Origin: Pseudomonas sp. EpS/L25
Lineage (GTDB): Bacteria > Pseudomonadota > Gammaproteobacteria > Pseudomonadales > Pseudomonadaceae
NCBI RefSeq assembly: GCF_001512295.1
Contig: NZ_LNUP01000013.1
Location: forward strand, 126,735-190,734
Length of the DNA stretch: 64,000 bases
Direction: 5' to 3'
The notes under the pieces were generated by a model, which saw only the letters and a list, made by a program, of their open reading frames with translations, was not told where the DNA came from and ran no database searches. Position 1 is the first letter of the stretch. Each line of letters starts with the position of its first letter. Below, piece after piece: positions 34,444-44,200 of the stretch. The translations under genes were made by a program, and so were the position numbers.

Positions 34444-37400
34444 AACATCAACCTATCAGCCTCAGGATTGTAGGGGCAATGCCTGGCTCGCGCCGCACGT
34501 ACTAACTTCCCGAGAACCACACGAAGATCCTTAAGAATATCTTTATGTCCCTTATCCCCTCCACCATACCAACCATTCTGCTCTTTACGCATCTTTATTG
34601 TCCTTACTAAAATATCAATTTGCACTGCCAAATCATAACAATTATGATCATCAGGATTACAGGAACGCGCCTCTTTTTGTTCTTCTCTATCAGGCCAACT
34701 TTCACCTCCCGCCGGAACCCATTCCGGATAAGGAACATTGATAGATGCTTGAGGACTACTATCGCGAACCTCTGGTCCAATTGACGGATACATGTCGGCA
34801 GTAGAGCAGAGCAAGCAAGGTGCCATGTAGGGCAATATGGTACCATCCGGCGTTGCGACCCTCGGCCTTGGCGCCCTAAAGAGCCCTTTCAAATCCACAT
34901 CAATAAGCGGATTACTACCTACATAAGCGTATCTATTGATACCTCCCTTTAGCCCAATCGGATCCCCCTGCACATACCGCCCAGTCTGTGGATCGTAATC
35001 CCTGAAGTAGTTGTAGTGCAGCCCCGTCTCCGCATCCCAGTACTGCCCCGGAAAGCGCAGCGGATTGTCGATCAGCGAGCGACTGACGCGAGTGGCGCCA
35101 AAGACCTGGGCGGTGGCCTGCCAGGTCAGGGTGCCGCGTTTGTCGAAGGCCACTTCCGGGGTGCCGAGGTGGCTGGTGCCGAAGTAGCTCACCGTCCAGG
35201 CGCCACTGTCCTTGCGCTTGGCGCGGGTGAATAGTGGCTGGCTCATCCAGGCGGCGGTGGGGTCGTAGCCGTATTCCTGGATCAGTGCCCCTGTCGCCGA
35301 GTATTCCGCTGCAAGGCCTTGCTGGTTATAGAGGTAGAAGGTAGTGAGCCCTTGGTCGGGCAGGGTCTTGCTGAGGCGACGCCCCAGGGGGTCGTAGCGG
35401 TAGGTGGCCACCAGGGTGGCATTCTTGCGCACCTCGGCCAGGCGGCCGCGGCTGTCGTAGCGGTAGGTCCAGTAGGGGCTGGCGCTCCCTTGGGCCAGGG
35501 TGCCATTGGCCTGAAGGGTGCCCTGTTCGAGCAGGTGGCCGTCCTGGTCGTAGCGGTAACCGATGCCGTTGCGGCTGACCAGTTGGTTGAAGGCGTTGTA
35601 ACGCCAGCGGCTCGGGTCCAGTTCGGCCGTGGTCGCTTGCTGATCCAGGCGGTTGCCGACGCCATCGTAGGCGTAGGCTTCGGCGGTACGGCCATCGCCG
35701 CTGGGGTAGCGCGCCTCGGTCAGGTGGTAGCGGGTGTCGTACTGGTAGCGGGTGTCGCCCTGGGGGCTACCGAGGGTGACGAGGTTGCCGGCGGCGTCGT
35801 AGGTGTAGCGGTAGTCGAGCAGCGTCCTGCCTGCTGGGTCCTTCAGGGTGCGCAGGACTTGGCGCAGCAGGCCGTCGTAGGTGAGTTCCCAGGCGCTGCC
35901 GCCGGGAAAGAGCACGGCGCGTGGGGTGAGCCAGGCATAGTCCTGGTAGCTGAGGGTGCCTTCGCTGGGCAGGCTGAGGGCGGCCAGTTGGCCGTGGGCG
36001 GTGTAGCGGTAGTCGTAGGTCTGGTCTTCCGGGTTGGTGTAGCCCGTCACCCGGCCATTGGCGTCGTAGCGGTAGCTGAAGGTCTTGCTGAAGGCGGTGG
36101 GCGCGCTCTTGTAGGTGACGGTGGTGGCGGTGAGCCGGCCCAGTGCATCGTAGGTGTAGGCGCCGCGGCTGGTTTCGTCTTCGTAGCTGGCGAGCAGGCC
36201 CAGCTCATCGTAGCCGTACTGGGTGGTGGTTTCGCTGTTCTGGAAGGCTTGCCGCGTCTCGATCAGGCGGTTGTCGCGGTCGTACTGGTAGCGGTAGGTG
36301 CGTCCGTCGGGGCTGGTTTCCTGGGTGAGGTTGCCGACCGCATCGTAGGCGTACAGGCGGGTGGTATTGCCTGCGCTGCTGTCTCCCACTTGCGTTTCGC
36401 TAATGAGTCGGTCGAGGGCATCGTAGCGGTACCGGGTGATACGGCCCTCGGGGTCGGTGACCTGGGCCAGGTTGCCTTGGGCGTCGTAGGCGAAGCGGGT
36501 GATGCCGCCCGCTGCGTCGGTCTCGGAGACCAGCTGCTGCAGGAGGTTATAGCTGCGTTGCTGGGCGTTATCGGCGGGATCACGGCGACGCTCGACCAGG
36601 CCATCACGGCGGTAGTCCCACTGTTCGAGGCGCGTCTGGGTCGTCTCGAGGCTGGCGAACTGTTGCCGCTGCGCGGTCAGGCGGTTGCGGGCGTCATATC
36701 GATAGCTGTCCTGGGTGGTATTGGGGTAGCGGATCTGGCTCAGGCGTTCCTGGTCGTACTGGAAGAGCGTCTGGTTGCCGAGTTCGTCCACATCCGCCTT
36801 GCGGCGGCCACGCTCGTCGTATTGGTACTGGCGGGTGTTGCCCAGGGCATCGACGACTTCGGTGAGCTGTTGCGAGGCGTCGTAGCGGAACAGGCGTTTG
36901 GCCTGGAGGGCGTCGGTCAGGCTGAGCGGCTGACCTGCGGCATTGAGTTCGAGGGTGGTGGTGCTGCCATTGGGCAGGGTGGTCGAGATGCTTTGTCCCA
37001 GGGCATCGTAGGTGTAGCGCGTTTCCCGGCCTAGGGGCGTCTTGGCGGTGAGGCGATTGCCGACAGGGTCGTAGGTGCTGAGCCAGACGTGTCCCAGGGC
37101 GTCGGTGCGCTGGGTCGGGTTGCCCAACACGTCGTAGGTGTAGCGCGTTTCGTGGCCGAGGGGATCCTGGACGGAGGTGCGGTTGCCCTGGACGTCATAG
37201 GCATAGGCCCAGCGGTTGCTGCTACTCCCGGACGCCGAGGGACGCAGTTCCTGGACGATCTGGCCAAAGGCGTCGTAGCGATAGTCGAGGGTCAGGGCCT
37301 CGGCGCTATCCGCCGCGCGGATCACCTGTTGCAGGTTGCCTTGGGCGTCATAGCGGTAGCGCGTAACGCTCCCCACTTCATCCTTGAGCTCGGTGAGCAG

Positions 37401-38636
37401 GTTGGAGGTAGGGTCGTAGCGGCGGGTCTGCTCGCCCCCATCGGCATACTGGACGCGGGTGACCTGGCCCAGTCGGTTGTAGTCGGTGACGGTCTTGTTG
37501 CCGTGGGCGTCCTGCTCGATCATCTGGGCGATGTAGGGGGAAGGCGCCCGCCCCTGGCGCTCGGACATCTCGCGGGTGACGGCCAGGCTGCGGCCCGTGA
37601 TCCGGTAGGCTTCGGCGAGCTTGGCGACATCGCTGGAGCGATCCGAGAGCAGATAGGTTCGGCTCAGCTGGGTTTCGCCGTTCACCGCGCGCCGGACCAG
37701 TTGGCCCAGGCGGTCATGCCAGGTTTCTTCGATCAGCCCGGACTGGTCTACCTGACGCACATAGAAGAGTTCGGTGTTCTGGTCGAAGCCGTAGGTGTAG
37801 GTGTAGGTGCGGCCGTCGGGCAGGCGATATTCCCGAACGCTGCCCTTGTTGACCAAGACATAGGTGGTGCGCTGCCCGAGGGGATCGGTGTAGCCGGCCA
37901 GGCCGTTGCCGTCGTAAAGGTAGAGCCAGCGTTGCCCACGGACATCGGTCACGGCGCTGAGGTTGTCGCCGCTGTATTCGTAGGTGACCTTGCGACCGCT
38001 GTAGTCCTGCAGGCGGACGAGCTGGTTGCCTTCATAGGTCAGGGTGATCACAGCTTTGCCGTTGTGATCCTTGACCGTGACGATGCGGCCCTGGGCATCC
38101 CGCTCGACGCTGACGGTGACGCCATTGCGTTGGCTGTAGCTCGTCATCCGACCCTGGGCATCGTAGGTGATGCTGTTGCCGGCGGCGTCCTGCCAGCGAT
38201 AGCCGGCCAGGCCGCGTTGCAGGGCGACCAGGGTACGCCTGGGCATGTTGTTGAAGGTGACGTCCTGCCCCCGCACGGTGCTGCTGGCCCGCAGGTAGGT
38301 CTGCGCCGCCCGGATCACCGCATAGGGGCGGTCGGCATTGATGGAATCCGCCGCGCCCTGGGGGGCGCTGGGGTCGGCCGCGCCCAGTACCTGCAGATCC
38401 GCCCAGCGCTCGTTCCATACCCATTGGCCGTCTTTCCAGGTCCGCAGGATGCGGATGGGCCCACCGATGGCCTGTACCTGGAGATCGAGCACCTCCAGTT
38501 GCAGGGCTTCGGTGTTGTAGTGCGGCGGCGCGTACTGATGGTCCAGCCCTGGCGCCGCCAGGAGCGATGGGGCGACCAAGAGCAGCAGGCTGAGCAGCAG
38601 CCAACGGTAGAGCAGGCCAAGGCCCTCGATGTTCAT
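34440..38636 (-). CDS. RHS-repeat polymorphic toxin with Sec signal
   Basis: 1398 residues. ATG 38636 with AAGGAG upstream. Signal peptide (LLYRWLLLSLLLLVAPSLLAA, about 8-28); no PAAR domain, so not a typical T6SS RHS. DUF6531-like N-terminal part, then YD repeats (YRYDAQGN, YAYDAVGN, YQYDERGR and many others) from about 190 to 1190 that should form the RHS cocoon. The conserved core end (YFRDYDPQTGRYVQGDPIGL, then INRYAYVGSNPL) leads into a 145-residue variable tip (about 1254-1398) whose DNA is AT-rich. The tip carries a GHKDILKDLR helix and several Cys; its activity is unknown. Overlaps the downstream immunity-like gene. Export route is not evident; the nearby T2SS is a candidate. Confidence 0.88.
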   Translation of the reverse strand: MNIEGLGLLYRWLLLSLLLLVAPSLLAAPGLDHQYAPPHYNTEALQLEVLDLQVQAIGGPIRILRTWKDGQWVWNERWADLQVLGAADPSAPQGAADSINADRPYAVIRAAQTYLRASSTVRGQDVTFNNMPRRTLVALQRGLAGYRWQDAAGNSITYDAQGRMTSYSQRNGVTVSVERDAQGRIVTVKDHNGKAVITLTYEGNQLVRLQDYSGRKVTYEYSGDNLSAVTDVRGQRWLYLYDGNGLAGYTDPLGQRTTYVLVNKGSVREYRLPDGRTYTYTYGFDQNTELFYVRQVDQSGLIEETWHDRLGQLVRRAVNGETQLSRTYLLSDRSSDVAKLAEAYRITGRSLAVTREMSERQGRAPSPYIAQMIEQDAHGNKTVTDYNRLGQVTRVQYADGGEQTRRYDPTSNLLTELKDEVGSVTRYRYDAQGNLQQVIRAADSAEALTLDYRYDAFGQIVQELRPSASGSSSNRWAYAYDVQGNRTSVQDPLGHETRYTYDVLGNPTQRTDALGHVWLSTYDPVGNRLTAKTPLGRETRYTYDALGQSISTTLPNGSTTTLELNAAGQPLSLTDALQAKRLFRYDASQQLTEVVDALGNTRQYQYDERGRRKADVDELGNQTLFQYDQERLSQIRYPNTTQDSYRYDARNRLTAQRQQFASLETTQTRLEQWDYRRDGLVERRRDPADNAQQRSYNLLQQLVSETDAAGGITRFAYDAQGNLAQVTDPEGRITRYRYDALDRLISETQVGDSSAGNTTRLYAYDAVGNLTQETSPDGRTYRYQYDRDNRLIETRQAFQNSETTTQYGYDELGLLASYEDETSRGAYTYDALGRLTATTVTYKSAPTAFSKTFSYRYDANGRVTGYTNPEDQTYDYRYTAHGQLAALSLPSEGTLSYQDYAWLTPRAVLFPGGSAWELTYDGLLRQVLRTLKDPAGRTLLDYRYTYDAAGNLVTLGSPQGDTRYQYDTRYHLTEARYPSGDGRTAEAYAYDGVGNRLDQQATTAELDPSRWRYNAFNQLVSRNGIGYRYDQDGHLLEQGTLQANGTLAQGSASPYWTYRYDSRGRLAEVRKNATLVATYRYDPLGRRLSKTLPDQGLTTFYLYNQQGLAAEYSATGALIQEYGYDPTAAWMSQPLFTRAKRKDSGAWTVSYFGTSHLGTPEVAFDKRGTLTWQATAQVFGATRVSRSLIDNPLRFPGQYWDAETGLHYNYFRDYDPQTGRYVQGDPIGLKGGINRYAYVGSNPLIDVDLKGLFRAPRPRVATPDGTILPYMAPCLLCSTADMYPSIGPEVRDSSPQASINVPYPEWVPAGGESWPDREEQKEARSCNPDDHNCYDLAVQIDILVRTIKMRKEQNGWYGGGDKGHKDILKDLRVVLGKLVRAARARHCPYNPEADRLML

Positions 38637-38650
38637 CCCTTTCTCCTTGT

Positions 38651-38674
38651 CAGTCCCCGTCCGTGGGGGGACTG
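38651..38674 (-). promoter_or_regulatory. Hairpin immediately upstream of the RHS ribosome site
   Basis: Exact arms CAGTCCCC (38651-38658) and GGGGACTG (38667-38674), only two bases from the AAGGAG site (38648-38643). A second stem (GCTGCAGCC/GGGCTGCAGC) follows near 38690-38712. Structured leader; could modulate RHS translation. Confidence 0.4.
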
Positions 38675-38821
38675 CTCGATCAACTGAGGCTGCAGCCGAT
38701 ACGGGCTGCAGCAGCCAAGCAACAACGTCCTTAGTGAGCCGAGCCGTTAGGGCCGGAGCACGATTCGCAATCAGGTGGAGGTGGGCAATGCTTGGCACTG
38801 CTCAAGGGGGTGGGCCGGGGA

Positions 38822-38950
38822 ATGAAACCCCTTCCAGCGATCCCACATCAACGCTTTCTGGCTTTCGGTGTAGTAGATCCGAGGTCTTTGTTTCATCTGC
38901 AACACCCTCCTGCTTACGCAGGATTTAGTGTGTTGCGTTCACCGGTTGAA
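38822..38950 (-). mobile_element. IS30-family remnant (transposase N-terminus and left end)
   Basis: From ATG 38896 the minus strand encodes MKQRPRIYYTESQKALMWDR and then loses similarity after about 24 codons. This is the N-terminus of IS30-type transposases. Upstream, 38900-38950 has the terminal-like sequence TTCAACCGGTGAACGCAACA. The rest of the element is missing. Confidence 0.55.
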
Positions 38951-39092
38951 TCCACAACCCAAAGCAGACGTTCGCATTGGCAGAAATCGGCTAAAAGTAG
39001 AGTGTCCTCAAGCAGAAGAAGTCCAAAAGCGCGTTGACCATCTTGGCGTAGATTTCTGCATTTCATTAGCCCGAAGGCTAGCTAGCAAGTCT

Positions 39093-40136
39093 CTAGGAAA
39101 GCTTGCGTCCAATTCGGAACAAAGCGTCTTCCAGCCACTGGTTGAAAACGCCCTGCGATGCTGGAATTAGCAGTTTTCTTTCCTCAATGTTTTTCTCACT
39201 GCGGTAAGGCATGGAGATCGACGAGGCAGGAGTGATCGGCGGCTCTGCGTAGACTTGATGAGAAACTCCGTAGATCCCCAGCTGGAACCAGCCTCCCTTA
39301 CCTCGGCTAATCAAACTAAAAGCTTCTTCCGCAAAGCGTTTTAGCCGGCTGGGCGAGATGTAATAGGAGGCAAAATATTCGCCGCCCTTTCCTGGGGCTG
39401 CCAGAGGAATAGAGAGCCAGCTCATCCCATTATCGTGATGCCGCCAAGAGGCCTCCTCCGCGTCTAGGCCGGTGACGTCTCCCTCGTTAAATGACTTGTA
39501 ACCGCCTTTGATAGAAACCAAGCCCGCCTGAGAAAGCTTGATAAAGAATTCATCATGCTGGGTGTGCATGGAACGCAATGTACCGGAGAGAATGGGCTGC
39601 GGCAGAAACACTAGCTCGAGGCGATCTTCACGAGGCCGGCTATTCCAATTTCGGCTGTTGCTACGATTCTGCAGGTGCTGAACGAACTCCTGTTCGGAAA
39701 TGGCACTGCGAGCGGCTGCAAGTTGGCTTAGCCCCTGGATGATTTTGTCTGAGAGATCGCGATCATCTGTGAAGGTGGAGCGGAAAAGGCCGTCGACGTA
39801 ATCGGAAACCTCCCAGTGGAAGCGCTTTTGGTCATCCTCGACCGGAACCTCTTCCAGAAAAGCCAGGATTGGCTTATTGGCAGCTTTGGCGCGATGGAAT
39901 TCCTGCTGAGTGACGGACTCACCTGTGTGAGTTTTGAAGCCGAAGTCCGCGCCTAGAATCAGCACCACTACATCAGCGTGGTCAACCTCAGTCATGCATG
40001 CAACTTCAGAGGAATAGGGTCTGGCGCCAAAATCCTCACACATCACTGGGGTGTGCCCCAACAGAGAAACTGCTTTTTTGGCAGCCGCACGATAGTGCTC
40101 AAAATTACGTACTACAGAACTGATAAACACGTTCAT
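39093..40136 (-). CDS. DUF4062-domain protein
   Basis: 347 residues from ATG 40136 (GGGGA upstream). Residues 1-90 match DUF4062: MNVFISSVVRNFEHYRAA, a conserved acidic ED pair, then VDHADVVVLILGADFG. DUF4062 has a TIR/Rossmann-like flavodoxin fold and is frequent in STAND and other conflict-system proteins. The C-terminal ~200 residues are unrecognised (FLPQPILSGTLRSMH, FNQWLEDALFRIG). No membrane segment. It lies beside a recombinase and a large NTPase, so a defence role is plausible but unproven. Confidence 0.75.
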   Translation of the reverse strand: MNVFISSVVRNFEHYRAAAKKAVSLLGHTPVMCEDFGARPYSSEVACMTEVDHADVVVLILGADFGFKTHTGESVTQQEFHRAKAANKPILAFLEEVPVEDDQKRFHWEVSDYVDGLFRSTFTDDRDLSDKIIQGLSQLAAARSAISEQEFVQHLQNRSNSRNWNSRPREDRLELVFLPQPILSGTLRSMHTQHDEFFIKLSQAGLVSIKGGYKSFNEGDVTGLDAEEASWRHHDNGMSWLSIPLAAPGKGGEYFASYYISPSRLKRFAEEAFSLISRGKGGWFQLGIYGVSHQVYAEPPITPASSISMPYRSEKNIEERKLLIPASQGVFNQWLEDALFRIGRKLS

Positions 40137-40301
40137 AGCAGTCCCCATCACTAATAGGTCACATCCGTTTCGCCTCATCATACCGGCTGCTTTACTCGAA
40201 GTGACAGCTGTCGAAAAAAGCTAGCCGCTGAATAGCCCCCGATTTCGCGGATACTGACAGATCTTGGCCGCCAGCGGCCCTACGGCGATACGGTAGCTTA
40301 G

Positions 40302-40327
40302 GGTCGCTTCTGGCCGGATAGCGACGG
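40302..40327. repeat. Short intergenic repeat related to GTCGCTTCTGGCCG, copy 1
   Basis: GGTCGCTTCTGGCCGGATAG then CGACGG. Inner arms GTCGCT/AGCGAC form an inverted repeat. Lies downstream of the recombinase gene. Related sequences at 41060-41080 (reverse) and 45098-45125. Confidence 0.4.
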
Positions 40328-40354
40328 CCCCGCAGCCGTCGCCAGGTCATGCGG

Positions 40355-40975
40355 CTATACCTCTGTCTGTTCGGCCATCTTCAGAGCGTCGTCTACCTCG
40401 ATGCCAAGGTACCTGACAGTGCTTTCCAGCTTCGTATGGCCCAGTAGGAGCTGTACGGCCCTGAGGTTCTTTGTCCTGCGGTAGATCAGCGACGCCTTGG
40501 TTCGCCGCAGGGTATGGGTTCCGTACAAGGTTGGATCCAAACCAATCGCTGTCACCCAGGCTTTGACGATCCGTGCGTACTGCCGGGTGGAAATATGCTC
40601 GGAGTAGGCAAGTCTACTTGGGAACAGGAAGTTCTCGCTTCGAAGCTCGGCATGGCGTATCCAAGCCTCCACCGCTGAGCGTGTCTGCTCTGTGATCTCA
40701 AACTGCACCGGACGATGAGTTTTTAGCTGCATCACGATAGCTCTCGGTGAGACGTGCTCCCCGTGGGCTATGTCCCGCACGCGCAGCCTGGTGAGGTCAC
40801 AGGCGCGCAGCTTGCTATCGATTGCCAGGTCAAAGCGAGCCAAGTCCCTGGTTTTCTGCGCAAGCTGGAGTCTGATGCGGATAGCCCAGATATCCCTTAT
40901 CCGTAGCGGGGCTTTCTGACCAACGAGCTTTCCCTTGTTCCAAGGCTCGTGTCTGAAGACTGATATCGCTTTCAT
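40355..40975 (-). CDS. Tyrosine recombinase/integrase
   Basis: 206 residues, a compact recombinase without an arm-binding domain. Catalytic residues visible: Arg57 (SKLRACDLTRLRV), a Lys at about 85, His154 and Arg157 (THTLRRTKA), His180 (LLGHTKLES) and Tyr189 (TVRYLGI). All six are intact, so it should be active. This FimB-like subfamily is widespread in pseudomonads, often near accessory genes. ATG 40975 is divergent from the large NTPase gene. Confidence 0.92.
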   Translation of the reverse strand: MKAISVFRHEPWNKGKLVGQKAPLRIRDIWAIRIRLQLAQKTRDLARFDLAIDSKLRACDLTRLRVRDIAHGEHVSPRAIVMQLKTHRPVQFEITEQTRSAVEAWIRHAELRSENFLFPSRLAYSEHISTRQYARIVKAWVTAIGLDPTLYGTHTLRRTKASLIYRRTKNLRAVQLLLGHTKLESTVRYLGIEVDDALKMAEQTEV

Positions 40976-41059
40976 GGCTTGTTCTCCTCAGTGAGGGAGT
41001 ACAAGCATGGGCCAGACCATGGGACGGAGCTATCCGACCCATCATCCGGCCGCCGAGGC

Positions 41060-41080
41060 GGAAACGGCCAGAAGCGGACC
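41060..41080. repeat. Short intergenic repeat, copy 2 (reverse orientation)
   Basis: GGAAACGGCCAGAAGCGGAC; its complement reads GTCCGCTTCTGGCCGTTTCC, sharing GCTTCTGGCCG with copy 1. It lies between the recombinase and NTPase genes. Confidence 0.4.
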
Positions 41081-41242
41081 GTGACGCCCGCTCGTAGCAT
41101 TCAAGCAGTTGCCATAGTCGCCGATAACTCAGGGTATGAATGTTATCTACGAATGCGAGCGCATCAGTACCAGGGGATACGTTCGGTATTTGGCAAAATT
41201 TGTGACATTGCTGCGAACAAGGAAATATCGTCAGGAGAACAT

Positions 41243-44200
41243 GTGGTCTTTCATTTTTTGCACGCCATAGGTAGACATTTTCGGAGCAGCTTCTGTTTTG
41301 AACAGGAGCCTGCCAAGGAACCGTGGAAGCTGGTCCCACTTACCCCTAAGTACCTAGCGGAAGAGCATGGTGGCTATGCTGCCGCTATCGAAGCTGCGAT
41401 AGCGGACGATCAAATTCGCAACATAGCGTTATCTGGCAACTACGGAGTCGGTAAGAGCAGCATCTTGCGGGAAGTCGCGCGGCGGCAGGACAATCGTATC
41501 GTGGAACTTTCGCTCTCTACGCTTGCGCCTATCGAGCTGTCCCAGCTTGATGATTCGGTGCCTATCCAGGCCACAACCCCGACTAACCGCATCCAGCAGG
41601 AGATCGTCAAACAGCTGCTCTATCGAGAATACCCAAGCAGAACCCCTGGCTCACGCTTCCGACGTATTGAGCGTTTTCAATGGTGGCGGGCTATCGGAAC
41701 GTCGGTACTGCTGGGTTTTGTCTTTGCCGTAATCTTCCTGCTGACTGGATGGACGGCGCAGATCGCCTCCGTGTTCAAGCCATATGTAGATAGTGGTGTT
41801 TGGGCCCACACAGCCATCTGGAGCGCGGCGGCGCTCGTTACCCTACTCGTAAGTTGGTTACTCTATGGGAAGCTGCGTATCAGGCACTTCTCGGCAGGAC
41901 CGGCAACTGTCACGCTCGACGACAGCTCCGTTTCGTACTTTGACCAATATCTCGACGAGATCGTTTACTTCTTTGAGGTTTCGGATCGCGATGTTGTCAT
42001 CTTTGAGGACATCGACCGGTTCAACGACTCACACATCTTCGAGACTCTCCGGGCGCTGAACACTTTGCTTAACGTCTCACCTCAGATCAAAAAGCCGATC
42101 CGCTTTATTTATGCCATTAAAGACAGCATCTTCGACCGCATCGGCCTCGAGGCTGACGGCCGCAAGCGTGATGCAGAAGTGCTGGCGACGGGCGATCCGG
42201 CACAGGTCGAGGCTGTACGTTCCAACCGCACGAAATTCTTCGATCTGGTCATCCCGGTGGTTCCCTTTATTACGCATCGAAGCGCGCGCAACTTGGCTGT
42301 ACAGCTACTTGCTCAGATCGAGCATGAGGTAGCTCCGGAGCTACTCGACTTAGCGGCGCAGTATGTCCCTGATATGCGGCTGCTCAAGAACGTTCGCAAC
42401 GAATTCATCGTCTTCCGCGACCGAATCTTCTCCGGCGACGGCGAGCAGCTCAACCTGAGTGAAACCGACCTGTTTGCGATGATGCTCTATAAGAGCACGC
42501 ACCTCGCTGACTTCGAAACAATCCGGCTTGGAAAGAGCAAGTTGGACATACTATACAAGCTCAGCCGTGATTTGGTGACTGAGAACATCAAGCGAATCGA
42601 AGGCGAACTTCGCCTGCTTCACCAGCGAATCGGACGGATCAACGGGGCCGCCCCCCGCAGCATCCAATTGGGCGAGCGCCTGCTAGCGCATGTGCAGCGT
42701 ACAGCTCAGGCTGTGGGCTTCCAGACCCAGTATTCTACCTACTCCCTCGCGCACGCAAACATCTCCCCGGAGGACCTCAAGGGCGAGGAATTCTGGAAAA
42801 ACTTTGTCTCGCCAGACGTAGATTCGCCACTCCAATGGAGTAACAACAACAACTACCGTCAGACGATGTCGTTCACTCGTGACAGTCTGGTGGCTGCGCT
42901 TGATGATCCCCTCGACGCCGACAGCTGGAGCGAAGCGGATCGTAATGCGCTCACCGAGCAGATCGATGAAAAGACGGGCGACATCAAGTTCCTGCGAAGC
43001 GCCGATTTTGGCGATCTCCTGAGACGACCGGAGTTCTTAGTCGAGTACGAGGGTAGCAAGCAGTCCTTCGAGGCTATTGCCAAGACGATCTTGAGACCAG
43101 GCTTGGCCTACCAGATCGTCCGTGCTAGCTACATCAACCGCAACTTCACACTCTACACCTCAACCTTCCATGGTGATCGCGTGGGTTCCGCTGCCACGAA
43201 CTTCATCATCCACCACGTTGACCGAGATCTGATGGACGTGCACTTCGAGCTTGCTCCGGAGGACGTGGACGCAGTTGTCCGTGAGCGAGGCAAGAATGCG
43301 CTGAAGGAACCTGCGCTTTACAACATCGCCATCCTCGACCGTCTTTTGGCAACAGACGTCTACACGGCCGACATCATGATCCGCTCCCTGGTAGGCCTCG
43401 GGGAGAGTCAGCTAGGTTTTCTGCAGGCGTACCTCGCCGCGGGGAACGAGCGCAAACGGTTTACCGAACGCTTCACGGTCGTGTCCACACGAGTGCTTAC
43501 CTATCTCGTAAGCCAGGCAGACCTGGACGAGGCTTCACGGCTAGAGCTGGTGGATGTGGCACTAGCCTACCTGCCGCTGTCGAAGCAGCGGATAGATTCT
43601 GCCGTTTCCTCGTATCTGATGGCGCACTACTCCGAGCTCACGGCACTTAGCTCCGATGCGACCACGCTGGCCCAGGCCGAACGTATCACTGTGCTCTTCG
43701 GGGACGCCGGCGTCACCGTGCCTTGCCTGGAACCGCTTAGCCAGCAGGTACGTTCGTTGTTCGTGTCACGCAACTTGTATGAAATCACGTACGAGAACCT
43801 CGTAATCGCTATCGACAACGCGGCAACCGTGGCGCTCGACGTCATCCGTGCTGGGAGCGAGACGGTGTACGACTACGTACTAGAAAATTTGAGCAAGTAC
43901 TTGGACGCGATTAATGGCGCGTCCGCGACGATAGATGCGAATGAGCACTTCATCGCGGTGATTGAGGATGTGCTCGCACATGAAGCAGCTCTCCTTGATG
44001 ATGTGATCGAGCGTGCTGCTCCGGATTGTGAGGCTGCAGATCTCTCGGAGGTCTCTAAAGGTGCGTGGCCGACATTGGCCGAACATAGGCGCGTCCCAGC
44101 AACGTTCAGTAACGTCAGCCGCTACGTCGAAACTTTCGGGTCGGTCGATGCGCAGCTAGCGAACATCTTGAAGGCCGCCGCCAAGATCGCCGATGCCAAC

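Larger units (their letters stand above)
38637..39092. other. Intergenic region between RHS and DUF4062 genes
   Basis: 456 bases. Contains the RHS leader with hairpins, an IS30-family remnant (38822-38950), and at about 38950-39000 a sequence (CAACCCAAAGCAGACGTTCGC) that resembles a common pseudomonad intergenic repeat tail. No intact gene seen. Confidence 0.5.

Noticed and set aside
35319-38687. Long plus-strand frames opposite the RHS gene
   Set aside because: Val/Gly-rich periodic shadows of the YD repeats.
40979-41242. N-terminal extension of the NTPase back to 40979
   Set aside because: Not protein-like, overlaps the recombinase promoter region; GTG 41243 has a good ribosome site. The true start remains uncertain.
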